From positions 1-39,684 of the forward strand of contig CASPWD010000013.1 of assembly GCA_949425635.1 (NCBI GenBank): a stretch of 39,684 nt of DNA, in the 5' to 3' direction. The notes under the pieces are model-generated. The model saw nothing but the letters and a program-made list of their open reading frames with translations. It was not told the origin of the DNA and made no database searches. The first letter of the stretch is position 1. Each line of letters begins with the position of its first letter. The stretch comes from an uncultured Bacilli bacterium. GTDB taxonomy: Bacteria; Bacillota_I; Bacilli_A; RF39; UBA660. The translations under genes and the position numbers were made by a program. This document shows, piece after piece, positions 5,543 through 11,867 of the stretch.

Positions 5543-5626
5543 AAAAAGACCTCGTACTGCGAATACGAAGTCAAAATACAGAAATAAAAATTAATTATCT
5601 ACCACGATAGGAAATCTTTTTTCTGC
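5543..5626 (-). ncRNA. Predicted ~84-nt RNA divergent from the integrase
   Basis: Starts near 5626 from the promoter at 5633-5661 and ends in the hairpin GACTTCGTA (5564-5572) with TACGAGGTC (5548-5556), then TTTTTATTTA. All nine stem pairs form in the minus-strand RNA (one U-G); on the plus strand that pair is a C-A mismatch. No ORF with a ribosome site is seen inside. It occupies most of the gap between the TM2 and integrase genes. Confidence 0.6.
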
Positions 5627-5632
5627 TATTTC

Positions 5633-5661
5633 ATTATAGCATAAAAATCTTTTCTTATCAA
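5633..5661 (-). promoter_or_regulatory. Minus-strand promoter upstream of the integrase
   Basis: -35 TTGATA (5656-5661), a 17-base spacer and extended -10 TGCTATAAT (TATAAT at 5633-5638). Just past it, GCTAT and ATAGC form a small inverted repeat around the -10. It is divergent from the integrase and drives the predicted RNA at 5543-5626. Confidence 0.7.
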
Positions 5662-5687
5662 TAAAATTTTAGAAAGGAAGTGCTATA

Positions 5688-7211
5688 ATGTACTGTGCTT
5701 ATTTAAGAAAATCTAGAGCTGATATTGAGTTAGAAAATGCAACAGGAGAGGATACTTTAAGTCGACATAAAGATATGATTTTAAGAACTTCTAGAAAAAT
5801 GAATATAAAGATTGATAAATGGTTCCAAGAAGTAGTTTCAGGAGAAACAATAGAAGATAGACCTGAAATCCAAAAAATGCTATTAGAGGTAGAAAGTGGT
5901 ATTTATGATGGTATATTTGTTGTAGATGTAGATAGACTTGCACGTGGAGATACTGCAGACCAATCAAGAATTTCTAAAAGTTTTCTCTATTCTTCTACAA
6001 AAATAATTACACCAAATAAAATATATAATCCTGAAAATGAGGCTGATGAAGAATATTTTGAGTTTAATCTATTTATGTCGAGACGTGAATATAAAACAAT
6101 TAATAGACGTTTAAATCGTGGTAGATTAGCTTCTGTTAATGAGGGTAAATTTGTAGGTTCTACTTGCCCTTATGGCTACAGTAAAGAAAAACTAAAAGGA
6201 CAAAAAGGATATAAACTTATTCCTTTTGAAGATGAAGCAAAAATAGTTAAAATAATATTTCGGAAAGCAAGCGAAGGTATAGGGAGTCAAAATATAGCTA
6301 ATTACCTTAATAACCTGGGCATTAAGCCACGAAAATCTATAGATTGGTCCTACTCCACCATACGAGATATTATTAAAAATCCAGTATATTATGGTATGAT
6401 AAAATGGAACTATAGAAAAACTGAAAAGAAAATGATTAATGGAATTATATATAAAAGTAGACCAAAACATAGTGATTATATATTAGTCAATGGACTACAT
6501 ACCCCACTTGTCAAAAAAGAGGTATATGATAAAGCTAATAAAACAATAACTCAAAAAAAAGGCAAATCAGTTCAGAAAGATAGAAAAATGCAAAATCCAC
6601 TTTCAGGATTAGTTATATGTTCAGTTTGTGGTAGAACTATGCAGAGAAGAAACTATCGTTCTGGACATATTGATGGTTTAATTTGTCCCAGACCACACTG
6701 TCAAAATATTGGTAGTCATTTATTTTTGGTTGAAAATGAAATTGTAAATTCGTTAAAGGATATATTGAAAGAATATAATTCTATTATCGATAATTTTAAA
6801 ATTAATAATAGTATGGAGACTATTGAAAATAATAATACTTTAACTTTATTGAACTCTGAAATTGAGAAATTACAAAAACAATTAAATAAAGCTTATGATT
6901 TGCTAGAACAAGAAATATATGATAATACTACTTTTCTTGAAAGAAGTAACTCTTTGAAATCGAAAATTGAAAAGTTAAATAAAGAAAAGAAAAAATATTC
7001 TATTTCCTCTAATAAAAATAAGATAGATAAAATAAAAGATGTTATACCAAGTATTAAAAATGTAATTGATAATTATAATGACAAGTTATGTCCTAAAGAA
7101 AAAAATGACCTATTAAGTGGTATAATAGATCATATAGATTATTTAAAATGTAAAAAAGGACGAGGAAATGAAGATTCATTTACTTTAAAGATAACGATAA
7201 AATTATACTGA
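5688..7211 (+). CDS. int: Large serine integrase (site-specific recombinase)
   Basis: A 507-aa protein. The N-terminal resolvase domain (residues ~1-145) has the nucleophile Ser9 in YLRKSRAD and the conserved DVDRLARGD. The Recombinase domain spans ~160-270. A zinc ribbon follows (CSVCGRTM ... CPRPHC, ~residues 310-340), then a long coiled coil (~370-440) and the C-terminal end. This order is that of large serine recombinases that integrate phages without host supercoiling factors. It would catalyse attP x attB integration. The ATG at 5688 follows GAAAGGAAG. No separate directionality factor is recognisable. A long inverted repeat begins in its stop codon. Confidence 0.92.
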   Translation: MYCAYLRKSRADIELENATGEDTLSRHKDMILRTSRKMNIKIDKWFQEVVSGETIEDRPEIQKMLLEVESGIYDGIFVVDVDRLARGDTADQSRISKSFLYSSTKIITPNKIYNPENEADEEYFEFNLFMSRREYKTINRRLNRGRLASVNEGKFVGSTCPYGYSKEKLKGQKGYKLIPFEDEAKIVKIIFRKASEGIGSQNIANYLNNLGIKPRKSIDWSYSTIRDIIKNPVYYGMIKWNYRKTEKKMINGIIYKSRPKHSDYILVNGLHTPLVKKEVYDKANKTITQKKGKSVQKDRKMQNPLSGLVICSVCGRTMQRRNYRSGHIDGLICPRPHCQNIGSHLFLVENEIVNSLKDILKEYNSIIDNFKINNSMETIENNNTLTLLNSEIEKLQKQLNKAYDLLEQEIYDNTTFLERSNSLKSKIEKLNKEKKKYSISSNKNKIDKIKDVIPSIKNVIDNYNDKLCPKEKNDLLSGIIDHIDYLKCKKGRGNEDSFTLKITIKLY

Positions 7212-7250
7212 TAACGTTAGTGTTCTAATTCTTCTGAACACTAACGTTAT
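7211..7250. repeat. Perfect 15-bp inverted repeat at the integrase stop codon
   Basis: The 15-base arms 7211-7225 (ataacgttagtgttc) and 7236-7250 are exact reverse complements around the 10-base centre taattcttct. The left arm includes the last base of the integrase stop. There is no T-run after it, so it is a poor intrinsic terminator. Candidates are an attP-like integrase site (serine-integrase att sites have inverted arms around a short core) or an RNA hairpin insulating the mRNA end. Confidence 0.6.
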
Positions 7251-7266
7251 CCGAAAGGATAGTACT

Positions 7267-7722
7267 ATGAATTGTATAAATATAAAACAAAAAATGAATA
7301 AAACTATTTATTGTAAAAAAATAAAGAAAGAAATAACATTTAACGATTGTAGTAATTGCAAGTACAAAGAATATAAACAGCATAAACAATTAAAAGCTAA
7401 ATCAGAATATAAATATAAGATAAAAAAAGGAAAATGTAATAGATACTACAACTATATATCTATTATGCCTAAAAGTGTACTTTACTCTACTGTTAAAATT
7501 AAAGGTTGGGAAAAGCATCATATTTTTGGTGGAATTGCTAATAGACCTAAAAGTGAAAAGTATGGTTTATTTGTATGGTTGAATGAAAAACAACATAGAT
7601 ATTTAACAGAACACCCACTAGAAAATTTAAAACTAAAAAAGATAGCACAAGCTGTCTTTATGGAACATTATAATAAAAGTATTGAAGAATTCATAAAAAT
7701 ATTTGGTAGAAGTTGGATATAG
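7267..7722 (+). CDS. HNH-like phage protein with N-terminal Cys cluster
   Basis: 151 aa. The first ~35 residues carry four Cys (CKK ... NDCSNC) that may bind metal. From about residue 80 the sequence (KHHIFGG, GLFVWL, KQHR, ending IFGRSW) matches a small HNH-like family common in Bacillota phages. A relative with the same ending (YGRNYL) is encoded at 35243-35539, so this phage has two members. Activity unproven. It follows the integrase behind the inverted repeat and has a GAAAGGAT ribosome site. Confidence 0.65.
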   Translation: MNCINIKQKMNKTIYCKKIKKEITFNDCSNCKYKEYKQHKQLKAKSEYKYKIKKGKCNRYYNYISIMPKSVLYSTVKIKGWEKHHIFGGIANRPKSEKYGLFVWLNEKQHRYLTEHPLENLKLKKIAQAVFMEHYNKSIEEFIKIFGRSWI

Positions 7723-7725
7723 AAG

Positions 7726-7748
7726 TAACCTAGGATAAACCTAGGTTA
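7726..7748. terminator. Perfect 9-bp inverted repeat between convergent genes
   Basis: taacctagg and cctaggtta around a 5-base loop, just past the plus-strand HNH-like gene and facing the toxin gene end. There is no T-run on either side. It probably acts as an mRNA 3' hairpin for the convergent transcripts; GGATAAAC is repeated at 7733-7740 and 7757-7764. Confidence 0.4.
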
Positions 7749-7801
7749 GACTTTATGGATAAACTTCATTGATTAATATCTGCTCTATGCTATTCGCATT
7801 A

Positions 7802-8233
7802 TTAAACAGAAATTTCTGCGTTTTCTTCAATATTTTTTATATTTTTATTAATTTTATTTTCTACTTCTAGCTGAATAATTAATCTAATTAATTCATCTAA
7901 CAACTCATCATTAATACTAGCAAAAACATAATATTTTAATTTTTTCTTTTTAAAATAGTGTAACTGGTCTGCTTTTATATAACCATCTTTCCCATTTTTA
8001 GTATTAGAAATAATATCATCACTTGTAATACCTAGATTTTCCTTATAACGCAATTTCTTTGCTTTATGTTTATCATTCTTAAAACTAGACATAACATTAG
8101 CAACAAAATCATATTTTAGTCCGCTTATCTCATTAGCATTATCATCAACTACTACAAAAGAGTGTCTAGGTAGTTTTACACCATCTTCACCAATGTACTC
8201 TTCAACTACTATAATATCTCCAACTTTACACAT
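7802..8233 (-). CDS. PemK/MazF-family toxin-like protein
   Basis: 143 aa. It opens with a GDIIVV strand and RHSFVVV, and its middle and end (YIKADQLHYF ... ASINDELLDELIRLI) match the pattern of the PemK/MazF RNase fold in the form common in Bacillota. Such toxins cut mRNA at short motifs. It lies 15 bases after a 55-aa gene, in the usual antitoxin-first order, and both are downstream of a consensus promoter. A role in prophage maintenance or phage defence is inferred. Confidence 0.65.
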   Translation of the reverse strand: MCKVGDIIVVEEYIGEDGVKLPRHSFVVVDDNANEISGLKYDFVANVMSSFKNDKHKAKKLRYKENLGITSDDIISNTKNGKDGYIKADQLHYFKKKKLKYYVFASINDELLDELIRLIIQLEVENKINKNIKNIEENAEISV

Positions 8234-8248
8234 ATAAAAATCACCTAA

Positions 8249-8416
8249 CTAAACTTTCAATTTTTTTACTACTGCTTTTTTTTGTTTGGTTTCTACTTCT
8301 TTAGACCATTTTATTGGTATAATCTTATCATCAGGATCTTTGCTAGGTGTTATATCTGGTCTATTTTTAGTAAAAAATCCAGACGGAAATTGAGTAATAT
8401 TTTTTCTTTTTTCCAT
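8249..8416 (-). CDS. 55-aa protein, candidate antitoxin
   Basis: A 55-aa basic protein starting at the ATG at 8416, behind the strong site AAGGAGGAAG. It is directly upstream of the PemK/MazF-like gene and in the same transcript. There is no obvious HTH or AbrB-type DNA-binding domain; a Pro/Asp-rich middle and Lys-rich tail suggest a mostly disordered protein, as many antitoxin C-termini are. Antitoxin function is deduced only from position. Confidence 0.55.
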   Translation of the reverse strand: MEKRKNITQFPSGFFTKNRPDITPSKDPDDKIIPIKWSKEVETKQKKAVVKKLKV

Positions 8417-8504
8417 ACCTAACTTCCTCCTTCTTAATATTATTAACTATATAATACCATATAAAAAATGCGGTTACAAGTTTCTACTTGTAAAATTAGT
8501 GTAT

Positions 8505-8534
8505 ATTATAGCACTTTTTTAATCTAGTTGTCAA
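8505..8534 (-). promoter_or_regulatory. Promoter of the toxin-antitoxin-like pair
   Basis: -35 TTGACA (8529-8534), an 18-base spacer and extended -10 TGCTATAAT (TATAAT at 8505-8510). The ~80-base leader contains a hairpin, TTACAAG with CTTGTAA (8474-8493), followed shortly by TTTTTT, which could act as an attenuator or protein-binding site. Confidence 0.75.
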
Positions 8535-8587
8535 TTTATTCTTTCTTTAATATATTCCCCTTAAAATATAAATATTATTAAAAAACA

Positions 8588-8634
8588 TAAAAAAAGGTAG
8601 GACTAGCAACAATAGGTCACTAATCACTGAACCT
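8588..8634 (-). ncRNA. Predicted ~47-nt hairpin RNA upstream of the toxin-antitoxin pair
   Basis: Promoter -35 TTGAAA (8665-8670), 18-base spacer, -10 TATAAT (8641-8646) preceded by TGT. The RNA folds with outer AGGT/ACCT and inner GATTAG/CTAGTC pairs and ends in TTTTTTT (8589-8595). The inner stem has a U-G pair that would be A-C on the plus strand, supporting the minus orientation. No ORF. It may be a separate small RNA or a strong insulator between the HTH gene and the toxin pair. Confidence 0.55.
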
Positions 8635-8695
8635 GTATTCATTATAACATAATCAAAGTGTCAGTTTCAACTTATTTTGTCATTTATATATGTTT

Positions 8696-9079
8696 TTACC
8701 ACTTTATAGAATAATCAGCTGTTCTCAACTCTATTAACTGTGCATATTTTTCAGGTCTTAAAATCATATTCCTATAACTTTTTGTATTTCTTAAAGCTAT
8801 TATTAATCTAGCCTCTTCATCTGATAATATAATTTCCTTATTATTATATTTACCAACAACATTCATACCCAATAGACTATTCATATCGGTGTTTAAATAA
8901 TTGCATATTCTTATTAAGGCTTTTAAAGACGGTCTGCCAGTTCCGTTTTCATAATGTGAAATTGATGACTTCCTTACTCTTAATTCCTTTCCTAACCTTT
9001 CTTGTGTTATCCCTTTCTTTTTTCTTAATTCTCTTATTCTATCACCTGCTAACAATAATATTACTTCTGTACTACTCAT
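8696..9079 (-). CDS. Second HTH regulator (XRE family)
   Basis: 127 aa. The XRE-type HTH is at residues ~10-68 (ITQERLGKELRVRKSSISHYENGTGRPS). The C-terminal ~55 residues are a helical effector or dimer region. It is distinct from the CI/Cro pair and lies beside the accessory block, with an operator-like repeat at 9136-9160 upstream of its start, so it probably autoregulates. The ATG at 9079 follows AGAGGTG. Could be a superinfection-control or accessory regulator. Confidence 0.75.
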   Translation of the reverse strand: MSSTEVILLLAGDRIRELRKKKGITQERLGKELRVRKSSISHYENGTGRPSLKALIRICNYLNTDMNSLLGMNVVGKYNNKEIILSDEEARLIIALRNTKSYRNMILRPEKYAQLIELRTADYSIKW

Positions 9080-9106
9080 TACTACTACACCTCTACTATA
9101 AATAAA

Positions 9107-9160
9107 ATTATAATAATTAAATATTTACATAGAGTAAAAGTGTACTTAAAATATACTTTT
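9107..9160 (-). promoter_or_regulatory. Operator-like palindrome and -10 of the second HTH gene
   Basis: aaaagtgta (9136-9144) and tatactttt (9152-9160) are near-perfect inverted arms (one mismatch) around 7 bases. A -10 TATAAT is at 9107-9112, with no good -35, so the repeat covers the polymerase upstream contact region. Likely binding site for the 8696-9079 product. Confidence 0.5.
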
Positions 9161-9162
9161 TG

Positions 9163-9333
9163 TTATACAAATTTACTAGCTAATTCTTTGCTTATTCTTA
9201 ATTTCAAATCATAATCAACTATATTCACATAATAGTATCTATTGTTTTTACTTATGAATATTTTTTTTGCATCTATCCCAGTAAGTTCTCCAAATTTTTT
9301 GATTTCACTTTCATCTAATATCTTCATAAACAT
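9163..9333 (-). CDS. Small protein, hypothetical
   Basis: 56 aa from the ATG at 9333, nine bases after GGGGG; an earlier ATG at 9357 has no ribosome site. Mixed alpha/beta composition, Lys/Tyr-rich, no membrane segment. It sits between a triple terminator region and the operator of the second HTH gene, the first gene of the accessory block. No family recognised. Confidence 0.55.
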   Translation of the reverse strand: MFMKILDESEIKKFGELTGIDAKKIFISKNNRYYYVNIVDYDLKLRISKELASKFV

Positions 9334-9369
9334 ATTATTTGTCCCCCTTTCGTGCATAAATTATTGCAT

Positions 9370-9408
9370 AAAAAAAGAAGTACTGCAAACAAGTAATTTA
9401 GTACTTCT
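9370..9408 (-). terminator. Intrinsic terminator
   Basis: Stem agaagtact (9376-9384) with agtacttct (9400-9408), followed on the minus strand by TTTTTT. It is the third of three minus-strand terminators that separate the late operon from the accessory block. Confidence 0.75.
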
Positions 9409-9497
9409 ACAATACTTCTTATACTAAAATAATATAAATCATTAAACCAATTTTTAAAATTCAGCTTATTTTCTTCTTCAAAAATTAAATTTCATAT

Positions 9498-9533
9498 AAA
9501 AACTAGAGATTGTAAGGTATTTGTTTTCTCTAG
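9498..9533 (-). terminator. Intrinsic terminator
   Basis: CTAGAGA (9527-9533 on the minus strand) pairs with TCTCTAG (9503-9509), then TTTTT. Second in the terminator series after the endolysin. The 9334-9615 gap otherwise shows no ORF with a ribosome site. Confidence 0.6.
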
Positions 9534-9573
9534 CCAAATCAATTATAGTTAAAATAAATACTTTTGTAAACAA

Positions 9574-9614
9574 AAAAAGAGCTAGTAGACAATATATGTT
9601 TACTAACTCTTTTT
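9574..9614 (-). terminator. Terminator of the late (lysis) operon
   Basis: AAGAGTTAGTA pairs with TACTAGCTCTT (one G-U pair) right after the endolysin stop, followed by a run of seven T. It marks the end of the late transcript. Confidence 0.8.
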
Positions 9615-9615
9615 A

Positions 9616-10341
9616 TTAATGATTACCATTTTTATATTGATAACTACCAATTGTTATTTTTGCACAAGTTCCTTTTATATAGATTTTAACTTTTCCGAAT
9701 TGAACAGTATTAATTACTGCAGTAGCTCCATCATCTTTATATTCATATACATAATAACTTAATCCACCAAACTTTTTAGGCTTTAAATATCCTTTTGTAT
9801 TAGCTTTTACTGGTGTAACATTTACATCATAAAATCTCCATTGATCAATTGAAGGTGGCAAATTAACATAATTTTTTGCATTTGCTGGTGTAGGACTTGG
9901 TGCAGGTGTATTATGATAACATTTAGGTCTTAATGCACCTCTTAATCCAGCATAAGTAATATTTACTTGAGTATATGCTCTATTTTTACCTGCTTGATTT
10001 TGTCCTAAAAATATACCTGTTCTACCGTTACCATTGTCTTTTCTAAACATTGCAATATGTGAACTAGGACAAGCGCTACATTTAGACCAAATAGCCCAAT
10101 CTCCGTCTTGCATTTTATCTGCTGATACTTTATCAAAATACTTATTTAATCCTAAACTTTCAAAATTATCCCAAATAGAATAAGCAAGACCAGATGGTGC
10201 AGTTATAGTTCTATGTGATATATTATATCCTACAACAGTCCTACAAAAATGTTTAAATCCATCAACGCATTGTACGCCATAAACACCGTCTTCATCAAAC
10301 CCTTTGTTTATTACTGACAAATAATATTCATGTGTTCCCAT
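9616..10341 (-). CDS. CHAP-domain endolysin
   Basis: 241 aa. The N-terminal CHAP amidase/endopeptidase domain (residues ~1-130) has Cys25 in GVQCVDGF as nucleophile and His95 in SSHIAMF; GQNQAG follows. A Pro/Ala-rich linker is at ~145-155. The C-terminal ~85 residues (VNLPPSIDQWRFYDV ... FGGLSYYVYEY) look like an SH3-type cell-wall-binding domain. There is no signal peptide, so export depends on a holin. It would cleave host peptidoglycan at lysis. The ATG at 10341 overlaps the stop of a 37-aa gene. It is the last gene before the terminator. Confidence 0.9.
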   Translation of the reverse strand: MGTHEYYLSVINKGFDEDGVYGVQCVDGFKHFCRTVVGYNISHRTITAPSGLAYSIWDNFESLGLNKYFDKVSADKMQDGDWAIWSKCSACPSSHIAMFRKDNGNGRTGIFLGQNQAGKNRAYTQVNITYAGLRGALRPKCYHNTPAPSPTPANAKNYVNLPPSIDQWRFYDVNVTPVKANTKGYLKPKKFGGLSYYVYEYKDDGATAVINTVQFGKVKIYIKGTCAKITIGSYQYKNGNH

Positions 10342-10454
10342 TATTCATCCCCTCCTAATTTTTCTTTATCTTCTTCTGATATTTCTTGTACTTCTAATTC
10401 TTCCATTGGATTGTTTTCATCAATCACAATATCTAATACTTCTTCATTTTCCAT
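10341..10454 (-). CDS. 37-aa acidic peptide coupled to the endolysin
   Basis: The ATG at 10454 has an excellent ribosome site (AAAGGAGGAAAAAG). The 37 residues are almost half Asp/Glu, with no membrane segment. The stop overlaps the endolysin start (TAATG), so endolysin translation is coupled to it. The endolysin's own AGGAGGGG lies inside this gene. It may be a translational leader or a lysis-timing partner; no family recognised. Confidence 0.6.
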   Translation of the reverse strand: MENEEVLDIVIDENNPMEELEVQEISEEDKEKLGGDE

Positions 10455-10490
10455 TTTCTTTTTCCTCCTTTAAATGAAAATTTATATAAT

Positions 10491-10512
10491 AAAAAAGAGC
10501 CTAGATAGACTC
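10491..10512 (-). terminator. Terminator-like hairpin inside the lysis cassette
   Basis: On the minus strand GAGTC pairs with GGCTC (one T-G pair) around TATCTA, followed by TTTTTT (10491-10496). It sits between holin and endolysin genes and would reduce endolysin expression relative to the holins unless read through. Confidence 0.6.
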
Positions 10513-10548
10513 GTTTTTATCGTCGTTTTATTACTTAATTTTTTTGTA

Positions 10549-10722
10549 TTATTTACTCTCATTCTTTCTATTAAAAAAATATGTCATTATTGCACCATAT
10601 GAAGTGCTAAAAAGCATTAAAATTTCTTTATTTACTTCATAATGTATAAATAACAATATAACCATTGCAATAGTCATAATAACTGTCACAAAACTCTTTA
10701 GATCAGTCCACGCTTTTTTCAT
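10549..10722 (-). CDS. Putative holin, two membrane helices
   Basis: 57 aa from the ATG at 10722, overlapping the end of the upstream membrane gene. Two hydrophobic segments (residues ~10-27 and ~32-50) are joined by a short polar turn, with a positively charged C-terminus, the layout of small class II holins. It lies in the lysis cassette just before the endolysin. It would form membrane lesions that release or activate the endolysin. Confidence 0.6.
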   Translation of the reverse strand: MKKAWTDLKSFVTVIMTIAMVILLFIHYEVNKEILMLFSTSYGAIMTYFFNRKNESK

Positions 10723-10943
10723 TTTTTCAACTCACTTTCTAGAATTCTATCCAGTTTTCCATCGTGTTTTTCCATACTTTTTTGTAATAAATCTAAACTT
10801 TTTGATATGTTCACTGATGTATCTTTTATTACTGATAAAGTATCTTTCATATCTTTTTTATTACTGAACCAATCCCATAAAAATAGTGCAACTATCACTA
10901 TAGTTACACCATAATTAGAAATATTTTTTATAAGTTCTTCCAT
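10719..10943 (-). CDS. Membrane-anchored coiled-coil lysis-cassette protein (XhlA/BhlA-like)
   Basis: 74 aa: one N-terminal transmembrane helix (residues ~11-26, GVTIVIVALFLWDWF), then a basic hinge and a coiled coil to the end. This architecture fits XhlA/BhlA/UviB-type holin-associated proteins found before holins in Bacillota phages. It overlaps the genes on both sides. Confidence 0.65.
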   Translation of the reverse strand: MEELIKNISNYGVTIVIVALFLWDWFSNKKDMKDTLSVIKDTSVNISKSLDLLQKSMEKHDGKLDRILESELKK

Positions 10944-11167
10944 TATTCCACCTTCTTTTTTATTTCTTCTACATATAATTCTTTTGCTTGTTCTTCTGTT
11001 ACGTCATCAGGCAAAAATACTGTTGTGGTTGTATATGGTATGTGTTCTTCTATTTTGTTTCCGTTTTCATCAATATGTTCTTCAATATAAATATCATTCT
11101 TGTCTTTCAATACTTTACCTTCATCTGCTACAAGCATTTTTGGTTTAGTATGACCAAAATATATCAT
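10943..11167 (-). CDS. Small tail/lysis-border protein, hypothetical
   Basis: 74 aa, polar, with a predicted beta-rich first half and a helical C-terminus (TEEQAKELYVEEIKKKVE). Small proteins of this sort sit between tail-fibre and holin genes in many siphophages. Exact role unknown. The ATG at 11167 follows AAAGGAGTGATAAA. Confidence 0.55.
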   Translation of the reverse strand: MIYFGHTKPKMLVADEGKVLKDKNDIYIEEHIDENGNKIEEHIPYTTTTVFLPDDVTEEQAKELYVEEIKKKVE

Positions 11168-11183
11168 TTTATCACTCCTTTCA

Positions 11184-11867
11184 TTATGATACTGACCAAC
11201 CCTTGTTGGTTGCTATTGCTATTTCTTCTGCTGTTAATTTTTTCATATTGGTACTTCCAAGTATCAACTTTTGAGTATTACAGCCTTTATTTGCAATATC
11301 ATATAAACCATTTATAATATTCATTAAACTTTCATGTGTAAGTGCTGTACAATAGCTTAATGTTAATGTATATTGATTATAATTACTTGCCTTTTCTATT
11401 TCGTATGATTGTCCTAAATTTAAAAAGCCTCCAACATTTTTTATATTATAACTTCCATAAAGTATTGAGATTACATTAAATATATTACTTGCATCAAATT
11501 CAGATATAGTTTCTAACTTAGGGCAATTACTAAATGTATATTCTGCATCCCGGATATTATTTGTATTTATAATGCTAATTTCTGTTAAATTGATATTTTG
11601 TTGAAATGCATAACTTGCATTAATTATGTTACTCATATCTAAAGTTGGTATTTTGGTTATAACATCTCTTAAAATTGGTCGTGAATTTGCTGAAGGCTTA
11701 ATAATAAAATACTCTGCTGCACTGCCACCACTTTGTATTTCATCTATTTTAGGTATTAATTCAGTAAATGTCTCATTCCCTGTAACTTCTACACCTTTTT
11801 CACTTAATTTAGTTGCAAAATTATCCTTATCATTTTGTAAGCTATCTAAATAATCACTTGTTGTCAT
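11184..11867 (-). CDS. Tail fibre/adhesin with BspA-like surface-repeat pattern
   Basis: 227 aa. The short N-terminal helix (MTTSDYLDSLQNDKDNF) is typical of phage fibre proteins that dock to the baseplate. From ~residue 70 there are repeats spaced ~23-25 residues, of the form LDMSNI.NASYAF, resembling BspA-type leucine-rich repeats, used for surface binding. Likely receptor-binding or host-surface contact. It overlaps the upstream baseplate gene by four bases. Confidence 0.6.
   Translation of the reverse strand: MTTSDYLDSLQNDKDNFATKLSEKGVEVTGNETFTELIPKIDEIQSGGSAAEYFIIKPSANSRPILRDVITKIPTLDMSNIINASYAFQQNINLTEISIINTNNIRDAEYTFSNCPKLETISEFDASNIFNVISILYGSYNIKNVGGFLNLGQSYEIEKASNYNQYTLTLSYCTALTHESLMNIINGLYDIANKGCNTQKLILGSTNMKKLTAEEIAIATNKGWSVS

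Noticed and set aside
5400..5570. Small toxin ORF convergent with the RNA at 5543-5626
   Set aside because: No ORF with both a ribosome site and a membrane-like product could be found on the plus strand there.
7211..7250. Intrinsic terminator of the integrase
   Set aside because: Strong stem but no T-run on either strand, so it was listed as an inverted repeat rather than a terminator.
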